Origin: Sanguibacter inulinus
Lineage (GTDB): Bacteria > Actinomycetota > Actinomycetes > Actinomycetales > Cellulomonadaceae
Assembly: GCF_013415325.1 (NCBI RefSeq)
Contig: NZ_JACBYE010000008.1
Coordinates: 61,439 to 125,438, forward strand
Length of the DNA: 64,000 nucleotides
Direction: 5' to 3'
Below the pieces are notes generated by a model. The model was not told the DNA's origin and ran no database searches. It saw only the letters and a list, made by a program, of their open reading frames with translations. Every line of letters begins with the position of its first letter. Position 1 is the stretch's first letter. The translations under genes were made by a program, and so were the position numbers. This document shows positions 13,500-23,062 of the stretch, piece after piece.

Positions 13500-14476
13500 T
13501 TGGGCTGGTCTTGACCTTCTTCGACGGTGTCCGTCGGGTCGTCGTGACCGGTGGGGTGGTCGGTCACGACGGCTTCGTCTCCTGCTGCGCTCGCGTCGGC
13601 TCCGACCGGCGCGGGGACCTGACGGTCCCCGTCCACGAAGACCGAGTCTTCGCGTCCGGCGTGCCGGCGTCCCTGCACCACGAAGGCCGCGACACCGGCC
13701 AGACCCACGAGGATCGAGGTCCAGACGTTGAGGCGGAGGCCGAAGACCTGCTCTGCGGGGTCGATCCGCAGCAGCTCGATCCAGAGTCGGCCGACCGTGT
13801 AGAAGACGACGTACAACCAGAATACGCGTCCGTGACCGAGCCTGAACCGCCTGTCCAGGAACACGAGCAGCGCTGCGGCGGCGAGGTTCCACAGCAGCTC
13901 GTAGAGGAAGGTGGGGTGGAAGAGCGTGCCGACCTCGTAGCCTGCGGGGAGACGGTCCGGGCTGATCTCGAGGCCCCAGGGCAGGGTCGTCGGACCGCCG
14001 AAGAGCTCCTGGTTGAACCAGTTGCCCAGCCGGCCGATCGCCTGCGCGACGAGCAGGCCCGGGGCGACGGCGTCCGCGAAGGAGCTGAACCGCACCCCCG
14101 TGCGGCGGCACCCGATGTACGCGCCGACGGCACCGAAGGCGATCGCGCCCCAGATGCCGAGGCCGCCCTCCCAGATCGCAAAGGCCTTGAGCGGGTCACC
14201 GCCCTCGCCGAAGTATGCGTCGGGCGAGCTGATGACGTGGTAGATCCGTCCACCGATGATCCCGAAGGGGACGGCCCAGTAGACGATCGTGTACATGTCG
14301 TCGATCGAGCCGCCGCGGGCCTCCCAGCGCTTCCCGGTCATCCAGGCGGCGACGAAGATGCCGGCGAGGATCGCGAAGGCGTAGGCGCGCAGCGGGAGCG
14401 GACCGAGGTGCCAGACCCCGGTGCTCGGGCTGGGGATCGAGGCGAGCACGACCCCCTGGGCGAGGACGCCGGTCAT
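13493..14476 (-). CDS. lgt: Phosphatidylglycerol--prolipoprotein diacylglyceryl transferase
   Basis: 327 residues. Lgt is a polytopic membrane enzyme that moves diacylglycerol from phosphatidylglycerol to the lipobox Cys of prolipoproteins. About seven membrane segments are visible, with the family motifs GGRIYHV and GRLGNWFNQELFGGPT. The C-terminal 60 or so residues form an acidic hydrophilic tail after the last helix, which is common in actinobacterial Lgt. The start overlaps the trpA stop by 4 nt (ATGA, 14473-14476), tying it to the trp genes. The window itself encodes a probable substrate (the FKBP lipoprotein at 26655-27572). Confidence 0.96.
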   Translation of the reverse strand: MTGVLAQGVVLASIPSPSTGVWHLGPLPLRAYAFAILAGIFVAAWMTGKRWEARGGSIDDMYTIVYWAVPFGIIGGRIYHVISSPDAYFGEGGDPLKAFAIWEGGLGIWGAIAFGAVGAYIGCRRTGVRFSSFADAVAPGLLVAQAIGRLGNWFNQELFGGPTTLPWGLEISPDRLPAGYEVGTLFHPTFLYELLWNLAAAALLVFLDRRFRLGHGRVFWLYVVFYTVGRLWIELLRIDPAEQVFGLRLNVWTSILVGLAGVAAFVVQGRRHAGREDSVFVDGDRQVPAPVGADASAAGDEAVVTDHPTGHDDPTDTVEEGQDQPKL

Positions 14477-15291
14477 GACGCGGCCGCACCAGAGCGGGCC
14501 GAGCGCACACCGGCGGCGAGACCGGAGACGACCGACTGCATGCTCGCCACCCTGTCGGCGAAGGGGGTGTCACCGAGCAGAGGCTTGACGAAGGCGGAGC
14601 CGACGATGACGCCGTCCGCGTAGCGGCCGACCTCGGCGGCCTGCTCGGGGCGAGACACCCCGAGGCCGACGCAGACGCGGGACGCTCCTGCGGCGCGGGT
14701 GGCGGCGACGAGCTCTTCAGCGCGGGTCCCCACGGTCGCCCGCTCCCCCGTGACACCCATGGTCGAGGCTGCGTAGACGAAGCCTCGCGAGGCCTTGGCG
14801 GTCATCTCGAGTCGCTCCGGGGTCGAGCTCGGGGCGACGAGGAAGACCTTGTCGAGGTCGCGGGAGTCCGCGGCCTCGATCCACTCCGAGCCCTCGTCGG
14901 GGATGAGGTCCGGGGTGATCAGACCGCTGCCACCGGCTGCCGCGAGGTCGCGCGCGAAGGCGTCGACGCCGTAGCGCAGGACAGGGTTGAAGTACGTCAT
15001 GACCAGCACGGGCGCACCCAGGTCGGCGATGGCCTCGACGACCCTGAAGACGTCGCGCACGCGGGCGCCCGAGCTCAGCGCCTGGTCGACGGCCTGCTGG
15101 ATGATCGCCCCGTCCATCACGGGGTCGCTGTACGGGATGCCGAGCTCGACGATGTCGGCCCCGGCCTCGACGAGGGCGCGGGCGGCCTCGATCGACTGGT
15201 CGACCGTCGGGAAGCCGACAGGCAGGTAGCCGACGAGGGCTGCCCTCCCCTGGGCCTTGAGCTCGTCGATACGACGTTCGGTGGCGCTCAC
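14473..15291 (-). CDS. trpA: Tryptophan synthase alpha subunit
   Basis: 272 residues, usual length. TrpA cleaves indole-3-glycerol phosphate to indole and glyceraldehyde 3-phosphate and channels indole to TrpB. The catalytic Glu and Asp are visible in [14 protein letters not shown], and the TIM-barrel phosphate-binding end [13 protein letters not shown] is intact. The start is GTG at 15291, overlapping the trpB stop by 4 nt (GTGA); the end overlaps lgt by 4 nt. Confidence 0.97.
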   Translation of the reverse strand: MSATERRIDELKAQGRAALVGYLPVGFPTVDQSIEAARALVEAGADIVELGIPYSDPVMDGAIIQQAVDQALSSGARVRDVFRVVEAIADLGAPVLVMTYFNPVLRYGVDAFARDLAAAGGSGLITPDLIPDEGSEWIEAADSRDLDKVFLVAPSSTPERLEMTAKASRGFVYAASTMGVTGERATVGTRAEELVAATRAAGASRVCVGLGVSRPEQAAEVGRYADGVIVGSAFVKPLLGDTPFADRVASMQSVVSGLAAGVRSARSGAAAS

Positions 15292-16535
15292 GCGTCTGCT
15301 CCTTCTGCGCCGAGGTCGGCGTCCGCGTCGACCAGCTCGAACCAGCGTGCCGCTGTCGCGACGTCCTTGTCCCCGCGCCCGGAGAGGTTCACGAGGATGA
15401 CCTCGTCCGTGCGGCCTGCGGCCGCAGCCTCCTTGCCGAGGCGGATCGCGCCGGCGAGGGCGTGGGCCGACTCGATGGCCGGGATGATGCCCTCGGTGCG
15501 GCACAGCAGACGCAGCGCCTCCATCGCGTCGGTGTCGGTGACGGGCTGGTACTCGGCCCGGCCGATGCTCGACAGGAAGGAGTGCTGCGGGCCGACGCCC
15601 GGGTAGTCGAGGCCCGCCGAGATCGAGTGGCTGTCCTTCGTCTGGCCGTCCTCGTCCTGCAGCAGGTAGGAGCGCGCACCGTGGAGCACACCCGTCGCGC
15701 CGCCGGTGATGCTCGAGGCGTGGCGACCTGTCTCGACGCCGTCGCCGCCGGCCTCGAGGCCGACCAGACGCACGGACTCGTCGTCCAGGAAGGCGTCGAA
15801 GATGCCGATCGCGTTGGACCCGCCGCCGACGCACGCGGCCACGACGTCAGGGAGGCGACCGACGAGGTCGAGGACCTGCTGGCGCGCCTCGACGCCGATG
15901 ATCCGCTGGAAGTCGCGGACCATGGCCGGGAACGGGTGGGGGCCCGCGGCCGTGCCGAAGACGTAGTTGGTCGTGTCGACGTTGGTGACCCAGTCGCGCA
16001 TGGCCTCGTTGATCGCGTCCTTGAGGGTGCGCGAGCCTGTGGTCACCGGGATGACCTCGGCGCCGAGCAGGCGCATCCGGGCGACGTTGAGCGCCTGGCG
16101 CTGGGTGTCTTCTTCGCCCATGTAGACGACGCACTCGAGGTCGAACAGTGCCGCGGCGGTCGCAGTGGCCACGCCGTGCTGACCGGCGCCGGTCTCGGCG
16201 ATGACGCGCTTCTTGCCGATGCGCTTGGTGAGCAGCGCCTGGCCGAGCACGTTGTTGATCTTGTGCGAGCCCGTGTGGTTGAGGTCTTCACGCTTGAGGA
16301 TGACCCGGGCACCACCGGCGTGCTCCGCGAAGCGCGGGACCTCGGTGATGATGCTCGGGCGGCCGCTGTAGGAGCGGTGCAGCTCGGCGAGCTGGGACTG
16401 GAAGACGGGGTCGGCGACGGCGGCCTGGTAGGCGACGTCGAGCTCGTCGAGGGCGGCGACGAGCGCCTCGGGGACGTAGCGGCCGCCGAACTCACCGAAG
16501 TACGGGCCTTGAAGGTTCTGCAGGGACTCGGGCAC
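15288..16535 (-). CDS. trpB: Tryptophan synthase beta subunit
   Basis: 415 residues. TrpB is the PLP enzyme that condenses indole with serine. [14 protein letters not shown] at the start, the PLP Lys in [19 protein letters not shown] and the Gly-rich phosphate loop [10 protein letters not shown] are present. GTG at 16535 is preceded by GGAGG 7 nt away, which decides the start. The frame stays open upstream as far as a GTG at about 16600, which would add a short Cys/Trp-containing segment; I treat this as leader rather than protein. It is coupled to trpA by a 4-nt overlap. Confidence 0.96.
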   Translation of the reverse strand: MPESLQNLQGPYFGEFGGRYVPEALVAALDELDVAYQAAVADPVFQSQLAELHRSYSGRPSIITEVPRFAEHAGGARVILKREDLNHTGSHKINNVLGQALLTKRIGKKRVIAETGAGQHGVATATAAALFDLECVVYMGEEDTQRQALNVARMRLLGAEVIPVTTGSRTLKDAINEAMRDWVTNVDTTNYVFGTAAGPHPFPAMVRDFQRIIGVEARQQVLDLVGRLPDVVAACVGGGSNAIGIFDAFLDDESVRLVGLEAGGDGVETGRHASSITGGATGVLHGARSYLLQDEDGQTKDSHSISAGLDYPGVGPQHSFLSSIGRAEYQPVTDTDAMEALRLLCRTEGIIPAIESAHALAGAIRLGKEAAAAGRTDEVILVNLSGRGDKDVATAARWFELVDADADLGAEGADA

Positions 16536-16666
16536 GAGATGGCCTCCTGAGGGATGCTGAGCGCCCCGGCGCCACGGCGAGCAGGGCTCGTCGCCACGCA
16601 CGGGGCGGATGTCGGTGAGAGGGGTCCTTCGCCCGCGCAGAGGCGCGGGCGGGACCGGAGCAGGGT

Positions 16667-17479
16667 CTAGTGGCGGACTGCGCGCAGCGAGGGGTGGGAG
16701 CCTGCGGCGACGAGGTCGGCGACCGAGGAGCGCGGCGACTCCCCCGTGACGAGGGCCTCGCCGACGAGCACAGCGTGCGCACCCGAGCGGGCGTAGTCCA
16801 TGACGTCGTGGGGTCCGCGGACACCCGACTCGGCGATGCGGACGACACCCTCGGGGATCGCGGGTGCGAGCCTGGCGAAGGTCGTGCGGTCGACCTCGAG
16901 GGTCTTGAGGTTGCGGGCGTTGACGCCGACGAGGCGTGCGCCGGCGTCGACCGCGCGGGTCACCTCGTCGACGGTGTGGACCTCGACGAGCGCCGTCATG
17001 CCGAGCGAGTGCACGCGGTCGAGGAGCGACTCGAGGACAGTCTGCTCGAGGGCCGCGACGATGAGCAGGACGAGGTCGGCGCCGTAGGCCCGTGCCTCCC
17101 ACACCTGGTAGGGCGTGACCACGAAGTCCTTGCGCAGCACGGGGATGTCGACGGCTGCGCGGACAGCACGCAGGTCGGCCAGGCTGCCCTTGAACCGCCG
17201 TTCCTCCGTGAGGACGGAGATGACCGAGGCGCCGCCCTTCTCGTACTCGCGGGCCAGCGCCGCAGGGTCGTCGATCGAGGCCAGCGAGCCCTTGCTCGGG
17301 CTCGAGCGCTTGACCTCGGCGATGACCGCGACAGCGTCCTCACCGCTCAGGCGGCTGACGCACTCGAGGGCGTTCGTCTGGCGCTGGGCCTTCTCCTTGA
17401 GCACAGCGAGCGGGGTGGCCGCCTCGCGCACGGCAAGGTCTTCACGCACCCCGGCGATGATGTCGTCGAGCACCGTCAT
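16667..17479 (-). CDS. trpC: Indole-3-glycerol phosphate synthase
   Basis: 270 residues. It converts 1-(2-carboxyphenylamino)-1-deoxyribulose 5-phosphate to indole-3-glycerol phosphate. The conserved [13 protein letters not shown] (catalytic Lys), VLRKDF and [13 protein letters not shown] motifs and the terminal IAESGV and LVGEALV are present. ATG at 17479 follows a GGAGAAGAGA purine tract. A 131-nt gap separates it from trpB. trpD and trpF are absent from the window; in many actinobacteria PriA covers the TrpF step and trpD lies elsewhere. Confidence 0.97.
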   Translation of the reverse strand: MTVLDDIIAGVREDLAVREAATPLAVLKEKAQRQTNALECVSRLSGEDAVAVIAEVKRSSPSKGSLASIDDPAALAREYEKGGASVISVLTEERRFKGSLADLRAVRAAVDIPVLRKDFVVTPYQVWEARAYGADLVLLIVAALEQTVLESLLDRVHSLGMTALVEVHTVDEVTRAVDAGARLVGVNARNLKTLEVDRTTFARLAPAIPEGVVRIAESGVRGPHDVMDYARSGAHAVLVGEALVTGESPRSSVADLVAAGSHPSLRAVRH

Positions 17480-17638
17480 GACGTCTCTTCTCCCCAGCAG
17501 CATGGACCCGCACCGAGCAGGGACACCTCTGGCGCGGGTCGTCCGCGCCGTCGAGGCACCTGCACAGCCATCGTAGAGCCGCCGTGCGGGTCCACCGACC
17601 GGCGTCACGCATGTGAGACGGGTGACCGTCCCGAAGGG

Positions 17639-17908
17639 TCAGGAGCGCGAGGCGCCGCGACCTGCAGCAGCCGGCTGTCCGTGCCCGGCGACCGAGAGGA
17701 GCTTGCCGCCCACGAGACCGGCGACGACGATGACCGCCCCGACGATCACGAGCCAAACGAGCGCGAAGCACATCGCGACCCCGGCGACCGCGGCGCCGAG
17801 CACCACGACGATCGTGGTGAACCACGCCGCGGTGGTGTGACCGTGGTTGGTCGGGGGCGCGGACGGCGGGAGGTAGGTGTCGTCACGCTTCACTGAGCTG
17901 TCAGCCAT
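17639..17908 (-). CDS. HGxxPAAW-type small membrane protein
   Basis: 89 residues from ATG at 17908, with an AAAGG ribosome site upstream. Two closely spaced hydrophobic segments (about residues 27-70) follow an NHGHTTAAW motif. This motif is the mark of a small actinobacterial family usually found just upstream of trpC; here the motif reads HGHTTAAW, with Thr in place of the Pro. Its function is unknown. Conserved position between the Trp membrane protein and trpC suggests a link to tryptophan synthesis or its membrane context, but this is inference. Confidence 0.8.
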   Translation of the reverse strand: MADSSVKRDDTYLPPSAPPTNHGHTTAAWFTTIVVVLGAAVAGVAMCFALVWLVIVGAVIVVAGLVGGKLLSVAGHGQPAAAGRGASRS

Positions 17909-18039
17909 GGAACTGCCTTTCACGAAAATGTGGTCCCAGCCTAACCACTGCTGGTGCTCGAGGTGGCCACGGAGCGTCTGTCGGCCGTGTCTGGCACGTC
18001 CTGGGAGCGTCTGCGCGGGTCGGAGGGAGAGCTGTGAGG

Positions 18040-18810
18040 TCAGGTGGGGTCGTCGCCCTGGGTGAGCGAGTCCCAGGTGTCGCGCTCGTCGAGGTCCGGG
18101 GTCGTGGAGGCCCCAGGAGACGTCGTCTGGTCCTCTGCGCGGGATCCCGTGACACTGGTGGCGGCCGGGGTCGTCGCGGCGGCTGCGGCACCTGAGGCAC
18201 CACCGGGTGCGACCTGGGCGCTCTTCTCCCCCAGTCGGGCAGCCTGCTGACCGCTGCCGTGCGGAGCCGACGGTGCGTCGTAGCGACGGGACCGCTTGCC
18301 CCAGTCGACCGGGGCGAAGGCCGCCCAGGCTGCGACGACCACCACGACAGCGCCGAGGACGACGGTGACGTAGGGGGCGACCGAGATGTCGACCGCCGCG
18401 CCCGACCTGGCCACGCCTGTCGCCTCAGCGACCCCGGAGCGGGCCGCCGCGTCCGGGGACAGGACGAAGGACAGCGCCGAGCCGCCGATGACCGCGCCAC
18501 CGAGAGCCACGACGAGCAGCGAGACCCACCGGGCCGCGCGGCCGACGAGCCCGAGGGACAGAGCCGCCGCGACGACCACGAGGGCCGCGGCGCTCACCCC
18601 CGGTGCGGCCGTGGTCCCGGAGACGGTGACGTCGACTGAGGCATCGAGCGCAGTCGATGCTGTGGTCGAGAGCCACGTCGGGACGGCGCTCAGCAGGCTG
18701 AACCCGCCGAGCAGCAGGAGCGTCATCACGACGGTCCGTCGCGGGGTCGTCCGGCGTGCGGCAGGGCTGTCAGGGCTGGCAGAGCCGCTCTGACCGCGCT
18801 GGCCGGTCAC
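18040..18810 (-). CDS. Tryptophan biosynthesis-associated membrane protein
   Basis: 256 residues with four hydrophobic segments in the first 165 residues and a hydrophilic Ala/Ser/Thr-rich tail. The pattern and position match the actinobacterial Trp-operon conserved membrane family (TIGR02234/Trp_oprn_chp), whose function is not known. GTG at 18810 overlaps the trpE stop by 4 nt (GTGA), so it is cotranslated with anthranilate synthase. Confidence 0.85.
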   Translation of the reverse strand: MTGQRGQSGSASPDSPAARRTTPRRTVVMTLLLLGGFSLLSAVPTWLSTTASTALDASVDVTVSGTTAAPGVSAAALVVVAAALSLGLVGRAARWVSLLVVALGGAVIGGSALSFVLSPDAAARSGVAEATGVARSGAAVDISVAPYVTVVLGAVVVVVAAWAAFAPVDWGKRSRRYDAPSAPHGSGQQAARLGEKSAQVAPGGASGAAAAATTPAATSVTGSRAEDQTTSPGASTTPDLDERDTWDSLTQGDDPT

Positions 18811-20393
18811 GGGCGGGCTCGCAGACGGCTCGCGACCTGGACCGCGCGGACGGCGGCTGCGGCCTTGTTCCGCGACTCTTCGTACTCGAGCGCGGGGTCG
18901 GAGTCGGCGACGATGCCACCGCCCGCCTGGACGCTCGCCCGTCCGTCGCGGATGAGCGCCGTGCGGATCGCGATGGCCATGTCCATGGTCCCGTCGAAGC
19001 CGAAGTACCCGACGGTGCCACCGTAGATGCCGCGGCCTGCAGGCTCGATCTCGTCGATGAGCGCGATCGCGCGCGTCTTGGGCGCCCCGGAGAGCGTGCC
19101 CGCCGGGAAGGTCGCCGTGAGGACGCCGAGCGCCGTCGCCTCGGGGCGCAGGGCACCGACCACCGTCGAGCTCATGTGCATGATGTGGCTGAAGCGCTTG
19201 ATAGCCATGAACTCGACGACCTCGACGCTCGTGGGGTCGCAGACCTTGGCCAGGTCGTTGCGGGAGAGGTCGACGAGCATGATGTGCTCGGCGCACTCCT
19301 TCGGGTCGACCAGCAGCTCTTCGGCCAGGCGGGTGTCCTCCTCGGGGGTCGCGCCGCGGGGACGCGAGCCGGCGATCGGGAAGGTGACGACCCGACGGTC
19401 GGCGACCTTGGCGAGGGTCTCCGGGCTCGAGCCGACCACGGCGAAGTCTTGGCCGTCAGCGTCCGTGAGCTGGAAGTAGTACATGTACGGGCTCGGGTTG
19501 ATCGTGCGCAGCACCCTGTAGACGTCGAGAGGGTCCGCCGTGCACTTGAGGTCGAGGCGCTGCGAGAGCACCACCTGGAAGACCTCGCCGTCGCGGATGG
19601 CCTCTTTGCCAGCCAGGACCGACTCCTCGAAGGTCGAGCGCTCGGTCCTGAAGGCCAGCTCCGGCTCGGGCTCGTCGACGAGCACCCGGCGGACCGCGGC
19701 GGCGTCGGCGGGCGACGGGGGCGCCACGAGGCTGGCCTCCATCGCGTCGAGACGTGCGACGGCGTCGGCGTGGGCCTCGTCGACGCGCTCGTCGCTCGCG
19801 TCGAAGTTGATGGCGTTGGCGATGAGCCAGACCGAGCCGTCCACGTGGTCGACGACAGCGAGGTCGCTGGCCAGGCAGAGCGTCATCTCGGGGACACCGA
19901 GCTCGTCAGGGGCCGTCTTGGGCAGCGTGGGCTCCCAGCGGCGCACGACGTCCCACCCGAGGGCACCGACAAGACCACCCGTGAGAGGCGGCAGCCCGTC
20001 GATCGCCTCGGTGTGCAGGACGCGCAGCGTCGCGTCGAGGACCTCGAGAGGCTCGCCGTCCGTCGGGATGCCGGCGGGCACGTCACCGCGCCACACGGCG
20101 CGGTCGTCCGCGACCGTCAGCGTGGCGCGCGAGGTCACCCCGACGAAGGAGTAGCGCGACCATCCACCACCGATCTCGGCGGACTCCATGATGAAGGTCC
20201 CCGGGCGCCCCTGGGCCAGCCGGCGGTACAGCGCGACGGGGGTGAGGTCGTCGGCGAGCAGCCTGCGGACGACGGGCACCACGCGGCGGTCGGCGGCGAG
20301 CTCGCGGAACTCCGGGAGCTCCGGCCACGTCTGGCCCCACGGCAGCGACCCGACGGTACGGGGGGTGCTCACGGGGTGCGGTGACGTGGTCAT
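18807..20393 (-). CDS. trpE: Anthranilate synthase component I
   Basis: 528 residues. TrpE makes anthranilate from chorismate with ammonia supplied by TrpG, which is not in this window. The chorismate-binding C-terminal domain is clear: [43 protein letters not shown] and [11 protein letters not shown]. The N-terminal [14 protein letters not shown] segment carries part of the Trp feedback site. ATG at 20393 overlaps the hisI stop by 4 nt, so no trp leader peptide or attenuator can stand directly in front of it. Confidence 0.96.
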   Translation of the reverse strand: MTTSPHPVSTPRTVGSLPWGQTWPELPEFRELAADRRVVPVVRRLLADDLTPVALYRRLAQGRPGTFIMESAEIGGGWSRYSFVGVTSRATLTVADDRAVWRGDVPAGIPTDGEPLEVLDATLRVLHTEAIDGLPPLTGGLVGALGWDVVRRWEPTLPKTAPDELGVPEMTLCLASDLAVVDHVDGSVWLIANAINFDASDERVDEAHADAVARLDAMEASLVAPPSPADAAAVRRVLVDEPEPELAFRTERSTFEESVLAGKEAIRDGEVFQVVLSQRLDLKCTADPLDVYRVLRTINPSPYMYYFQLTDADGQDFAVVGSSPETLAKVADRRVVTFPIAGSRPRGATPEEDTRLAEELLVDPKECAEHIMLVDLSRNDLAKVCDPTSVEVVEFMAIKRFSHIMHMSSTVVGALRPEATALGVLTATFPAGTLSGAPKTRAIALIDEIEPAGRGIYGGTVGYFGFDGTMDMAIAIRTALIRDGRASVQAGGGIVADSDPALEYEESRNKAAAAVRAVQVASRLRARP

Positions 20394-20926
20394 GCCGAGG
20401 TCTCCTTGCTGTCGGGACGTCCTGGGGCTGTCTGCTCTGCTGCGGCAGGTGTCGAGAGGTCGGTGGTGCGGTCGGCCGGTTGGTCGGTCGAAAGTCCGGC
20501 GTGGTGGTCGGTCGAGCGGTCGGCGGCCGTGGGCTCGGCCGCGCTGGCGACCACAGCTCCGAGGTCGCCGCCGCTGATGAAGCAGGTGCGCTCCCCCGTG
20601 TGGCAGGCTGCGCCGACCTGGTCGACCTCGACCAGCAGGGCGTCGCCGTCGCAGTCGATCGAGACCGAGCGGACCCACTGGACGTGGCCGGAGGTGTCGC
20701 CCTTGCGCCAGTACTCCTGCCGGGACCGCGAGTAGAAGGTCACGCGTCCTTCGGTCAGCGTGCGGGACAGCGCCTCGTCGTCCATCCAGCCGAGCATGAG
20801 CACCTCACGGGTGTCGTGCTGCTGCACGATCGCGGCGACGAGGCCGGCCGGGTCGCGCTTGAGGCGGGCGGCGATCTCCGGGTCGAGGGTGCTGGTGGGG
20901 ACGGGGGCTGAAGACTGGGCAGGCAC
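20390..20926 (-). CDS. hisI: Phosphoribosyl-AMP cyclohydrolase
   Basis: 178 residues. HisI opens the purine ring of phosphoribosyl-AMP in histidine synthesis. The catalytic core (about residues 18-125) holds [25 protein letters not shown], the metal-binding DCDGDALL and CHTGERTCF. It carries an extra 50-residue Asp/Thr/Ser-rich C-terminal tail with repeated STDxxA/DRTTD-like words. The GTG at 20926 gives the normal N-terminus but sits inside a perfect 13-bp hairpin; a GTG at 20986 is the alternative. The stop overlaps trpE. Confidence 0.9.
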   Translation of the reverse strand: MPAQSSAPVPTSTLDPEIAARLKRDPAGLVAAIVQQHDTREVLMLGWMDDEALSRTLTEGRVTFYSRSRQEYWRKGDTSGHVQWVRSVSIDCDGDALLVEVDQVGAACHTGERTCFISGGDLGAVVASAAEPTAADRSTDHHAGLSTDQPADRTTDLSTPAAAEQTAPGRPDSKETSA

Positions 20927-20953
20927 CGCAGCATCTTCCCATGCTGCGGTGCC
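20922..20953 (-). promoter_or_regulatory. Perfect hairpin across the hisI start
   Basis: GGCACCGCAGCAT (20922-20934) pairs with its exact complement at 20941-20953 around a 6-nt loop. In the RNA the loop reads GGGAAG, a weak ribosome site, and the GUG start lies in the 3' arm. It may act as a translational switch for hisI or as a terminator for the upstream ABC genes. Confidence 0.6.
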
Positions 20954-21079
20954 GCGCCGCGCCTCGGGTGCGTCTCGCGGACACACCGGGGCCCCGTCCC
21001 GAGCCCCTGCACGTCACGACAGGCCAGGGCCCGCCAGCCGCCCTCGCGGCGCTGGGCAGCCTGTCCGATGGGCTGCCTG

Positions 21080-23062
21080 TCAGCGGACCTGGGAGACCCA
21101 GGCCTCGTGCATGCGGGCGTAGTGCCCGTCGACCTCGACGAGCTCGGCGTGCGGGCCGACCTGCGCGATCCGTCCCGCGTCGACCACGACCACCAGGTCG
21201 GCCGCCTCGGCCGTCGAGAGCCTGTGCGCGATCGTGATCGTGCTCCGGCCGTGGGTCAGCGAGTCGAGGGCCCGCGCGATGCGGACCTCGGTCGCGGGGT
21301 CGACCGCGCTGGTGGCCTCGTCGAGCACGAGCAGGTCGGCCTGGGCGAGGTAGGCGCGGGCGATCGCGACGAGCTGCCGCTCCCCCGCCGACAACGACTC
21401 TCCACGCTGCCCGACCGAGGTGTCGAGACCGTCGGGCAGGTCTGCGACCCAGTCGGCCAGACCGAGCTCGGACACCGCCCGCTCGAGGTCCGCGGCCAGG
21501 CGCGGGTCCCTGTCACGACCAGACGACCGGCCGGGCTGCAGGTGGTCGTGCGAGAAGGGCGCGTCAGGGTCGTCGAGCTCGGGCCTGTGGCCGTAGGCGA
21601 TGTTGTCCGCGAGGGTCCCGTCGAAGAGGAAGCCCTCCTGCGGGACCATGACGATGCGCTGGCGCAGGCTCGCCGCCCGGATGGTCCGGACGTCGGTGCC
21701 GTCGAGCAGCACCGTGCCCTCGGTCGGGTCCATGAGACGGGTGGCGAGCTTGGCGATCGTCGTCTTGCCAGAACCCGTCGCACCCACCACGGCGACCTTG
21801 GTGCGCGGGGGCAGCGCGAGGTCGACGCCGTGCAGGACCGGGGCCCCGCCCGGGTAGGCGAAGCTCACGCCGCGGAACTCGACGGCCGCAGCCCCACGAG
21901 GGCTGTGCACCCCGTCGTCGCCCGGGTCGGCGACCATCACCGGGGTCTCCAGGACGGCGAGCACACGGCGCCAGCCGGCGACGGCGTTCTGCAGCTCGTT
22001 GAGGATCTCCGTGGCCATCTGGACGGGCCCCGTGAACAGCTGGACGAGGAAGAGGAAGGCGAGGAGCTGACCCACGCTCAGACCGCCCCCCACGCCCAGG
22101 TACGTCCCGGCCACCACGACGGCGCTCAGCACGAGGTTGGCCACCATGACACCGCTCGAGAAGACGATCGAGACGAGCTTCTGCGCGCGGATCGCCGCGT
22201 GGCGGTGGTCGTCGATCGAGGCGTCGATGCGACGCTCGGTCCGGCGGCCGACGCCGTAGGCGCGGATGGTCTCGGCACCGACCACGGCCTCGGAGATCGC
22301 ACCGAGCATCGCGCCGACCTTGGCGCGGACAGCCGTGTAGGCCTGGTTGACCTTCTTCTGCGCCGGGCGCAGCACGAAGAAGAGCGGCACGAAGCAGACC
22401 CACACGACGATGGTCAGCTGCCACGAGTACCAGAGCATGAGGCCCGTGGCCGCGAGGATCTGGAGCATCGAGACGAGCAGCATGATGCCGCCCCACTGCA
22501 CGAACAGCGAGATGGTGTCGACGTCCGAGGTCACGCGAGACACGAGGGACCCGCGTCGCTCGGTGTTCTGGGACAGGACAGAGAGGTCGTGCACGTGCCT
22601 GAAGGCCTTGACCCGCAAGGACGCGAGACCTGTCTCGGTGCTGGTGAAGAGCCGCACGTTGACGAGCGCGGAGCAGGTCCCCGCGATCACGAGGACCACC
22701 GCCGCGGCGCTGACGAGCCAGACGACCCGGGTCATGTCGACCCCGCCCGGCGCGAGGATGCCGGTGTCGACGGTCTGCTGGACGGCGAGCGGGACGACGA
22801 TGCGTCCTGCCGCGGCGAAGACGGCGAGGATGAAGGTCAGCGTCGCGCCGTGGAGGATCTCGGGCGAGACCTGGACCCCGCGGCGCAGGGTCGCGAAGAC
22901 CCCGAGCTCGCTGGCCGAGGCGATCGAGCTGTGGCTGTCGGAGTCGGGAGCACCGGAGACCGGCGTCGTGGAACCCTGCTCCTCCGCACTCTTCCGCGTC
23001 ACCCTCTTCAGCCTCGAGCTCTTGCCCTTCGAGCCGGCGCCCGTCGTGCTGTCGGCGCTCAC
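21080..23062 (-). CDS. ABC exporter, catalytic half (membrane + ATPase domains)
   Basis: 660 residues. After a 70-residue hydrophilic N-terminus come six membrane helices (to about residue 400), then an ATPase domain with Walker A GATGSGKTT, signature LSAGE (not LSGGQ) and Walker B LLVLDEATSAVD with the catalytic Glu. It is the partner of the gene immediately upstream, overlapping it by 4 nt (GTGA, 23059-23062). The pair resembles heterodimeric multidrug, lipid or peptide exporters of actinobacteria. The substrate cannot be told from sequence. A 153-nt gap follows before hisI. Confidence 0.92.
   Translation of the reverse strand: MSADSTTGAGSKGKSSRLKRVTRKSAEEQGSTTPVSGAPDSDSHSSIASASELGVFATLRRGVQVSPEILHGATLTFILAVFAAAGRIVVPLAVQQTVDTGILAPGGVDMTRVVWLVSAAAVVLVIAGTCSALVNVRLFTSTETGLASLRVKAFRHVHDLSVLSQNTERRGSLVSRVTSDVDTISLFVQWGGIMLLVSMLQILAATGLMLWYSWQLTIVVWVCFVPLFFVLRPAQKKVNQAYTAVRAKVGAMLGAISEAVVGAETIRAYGVGRRTERRIDASIDDHRHAAIRAQKLVSIVFSSGVMVANLVLSAVVVAGTYLGVGGGLSVGQLLAFLFLVQLFTGPVQMATEILNELQNAVAGWRRVLAVLETPVMVADPGDDGVHSPRGAAAVEFRGVSFAYPGGAPVLHGVDLALPPRTKVAVVGATGSGKTTIAKLATRLMDPTEGTVLLDGTDVRTIRAASLRQRIVMVPQEGFLFDGTLADNIAYGHRPELDDPDAPFSHDHLQPGRSSGRDRDPRLAADLERAVSELGLADWVADLPDGLDTSVGQRGESLSAGERQLVAIARAYLAQADLLVLDEATSAVDPATEVRIARALDSLTHGRSTITIAHRLSTAEAADLVVVVDAGRIAQVGPHAELVEVDGHYARMHEAWVSQVR

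Noticed and set aside
18700..20500. A trp attenuator or T-box before trpE
   Set aside because: hisI and trpE overlap by 4 nt, leaving no leader; no Trp-codon run or T-box sequence was seen.
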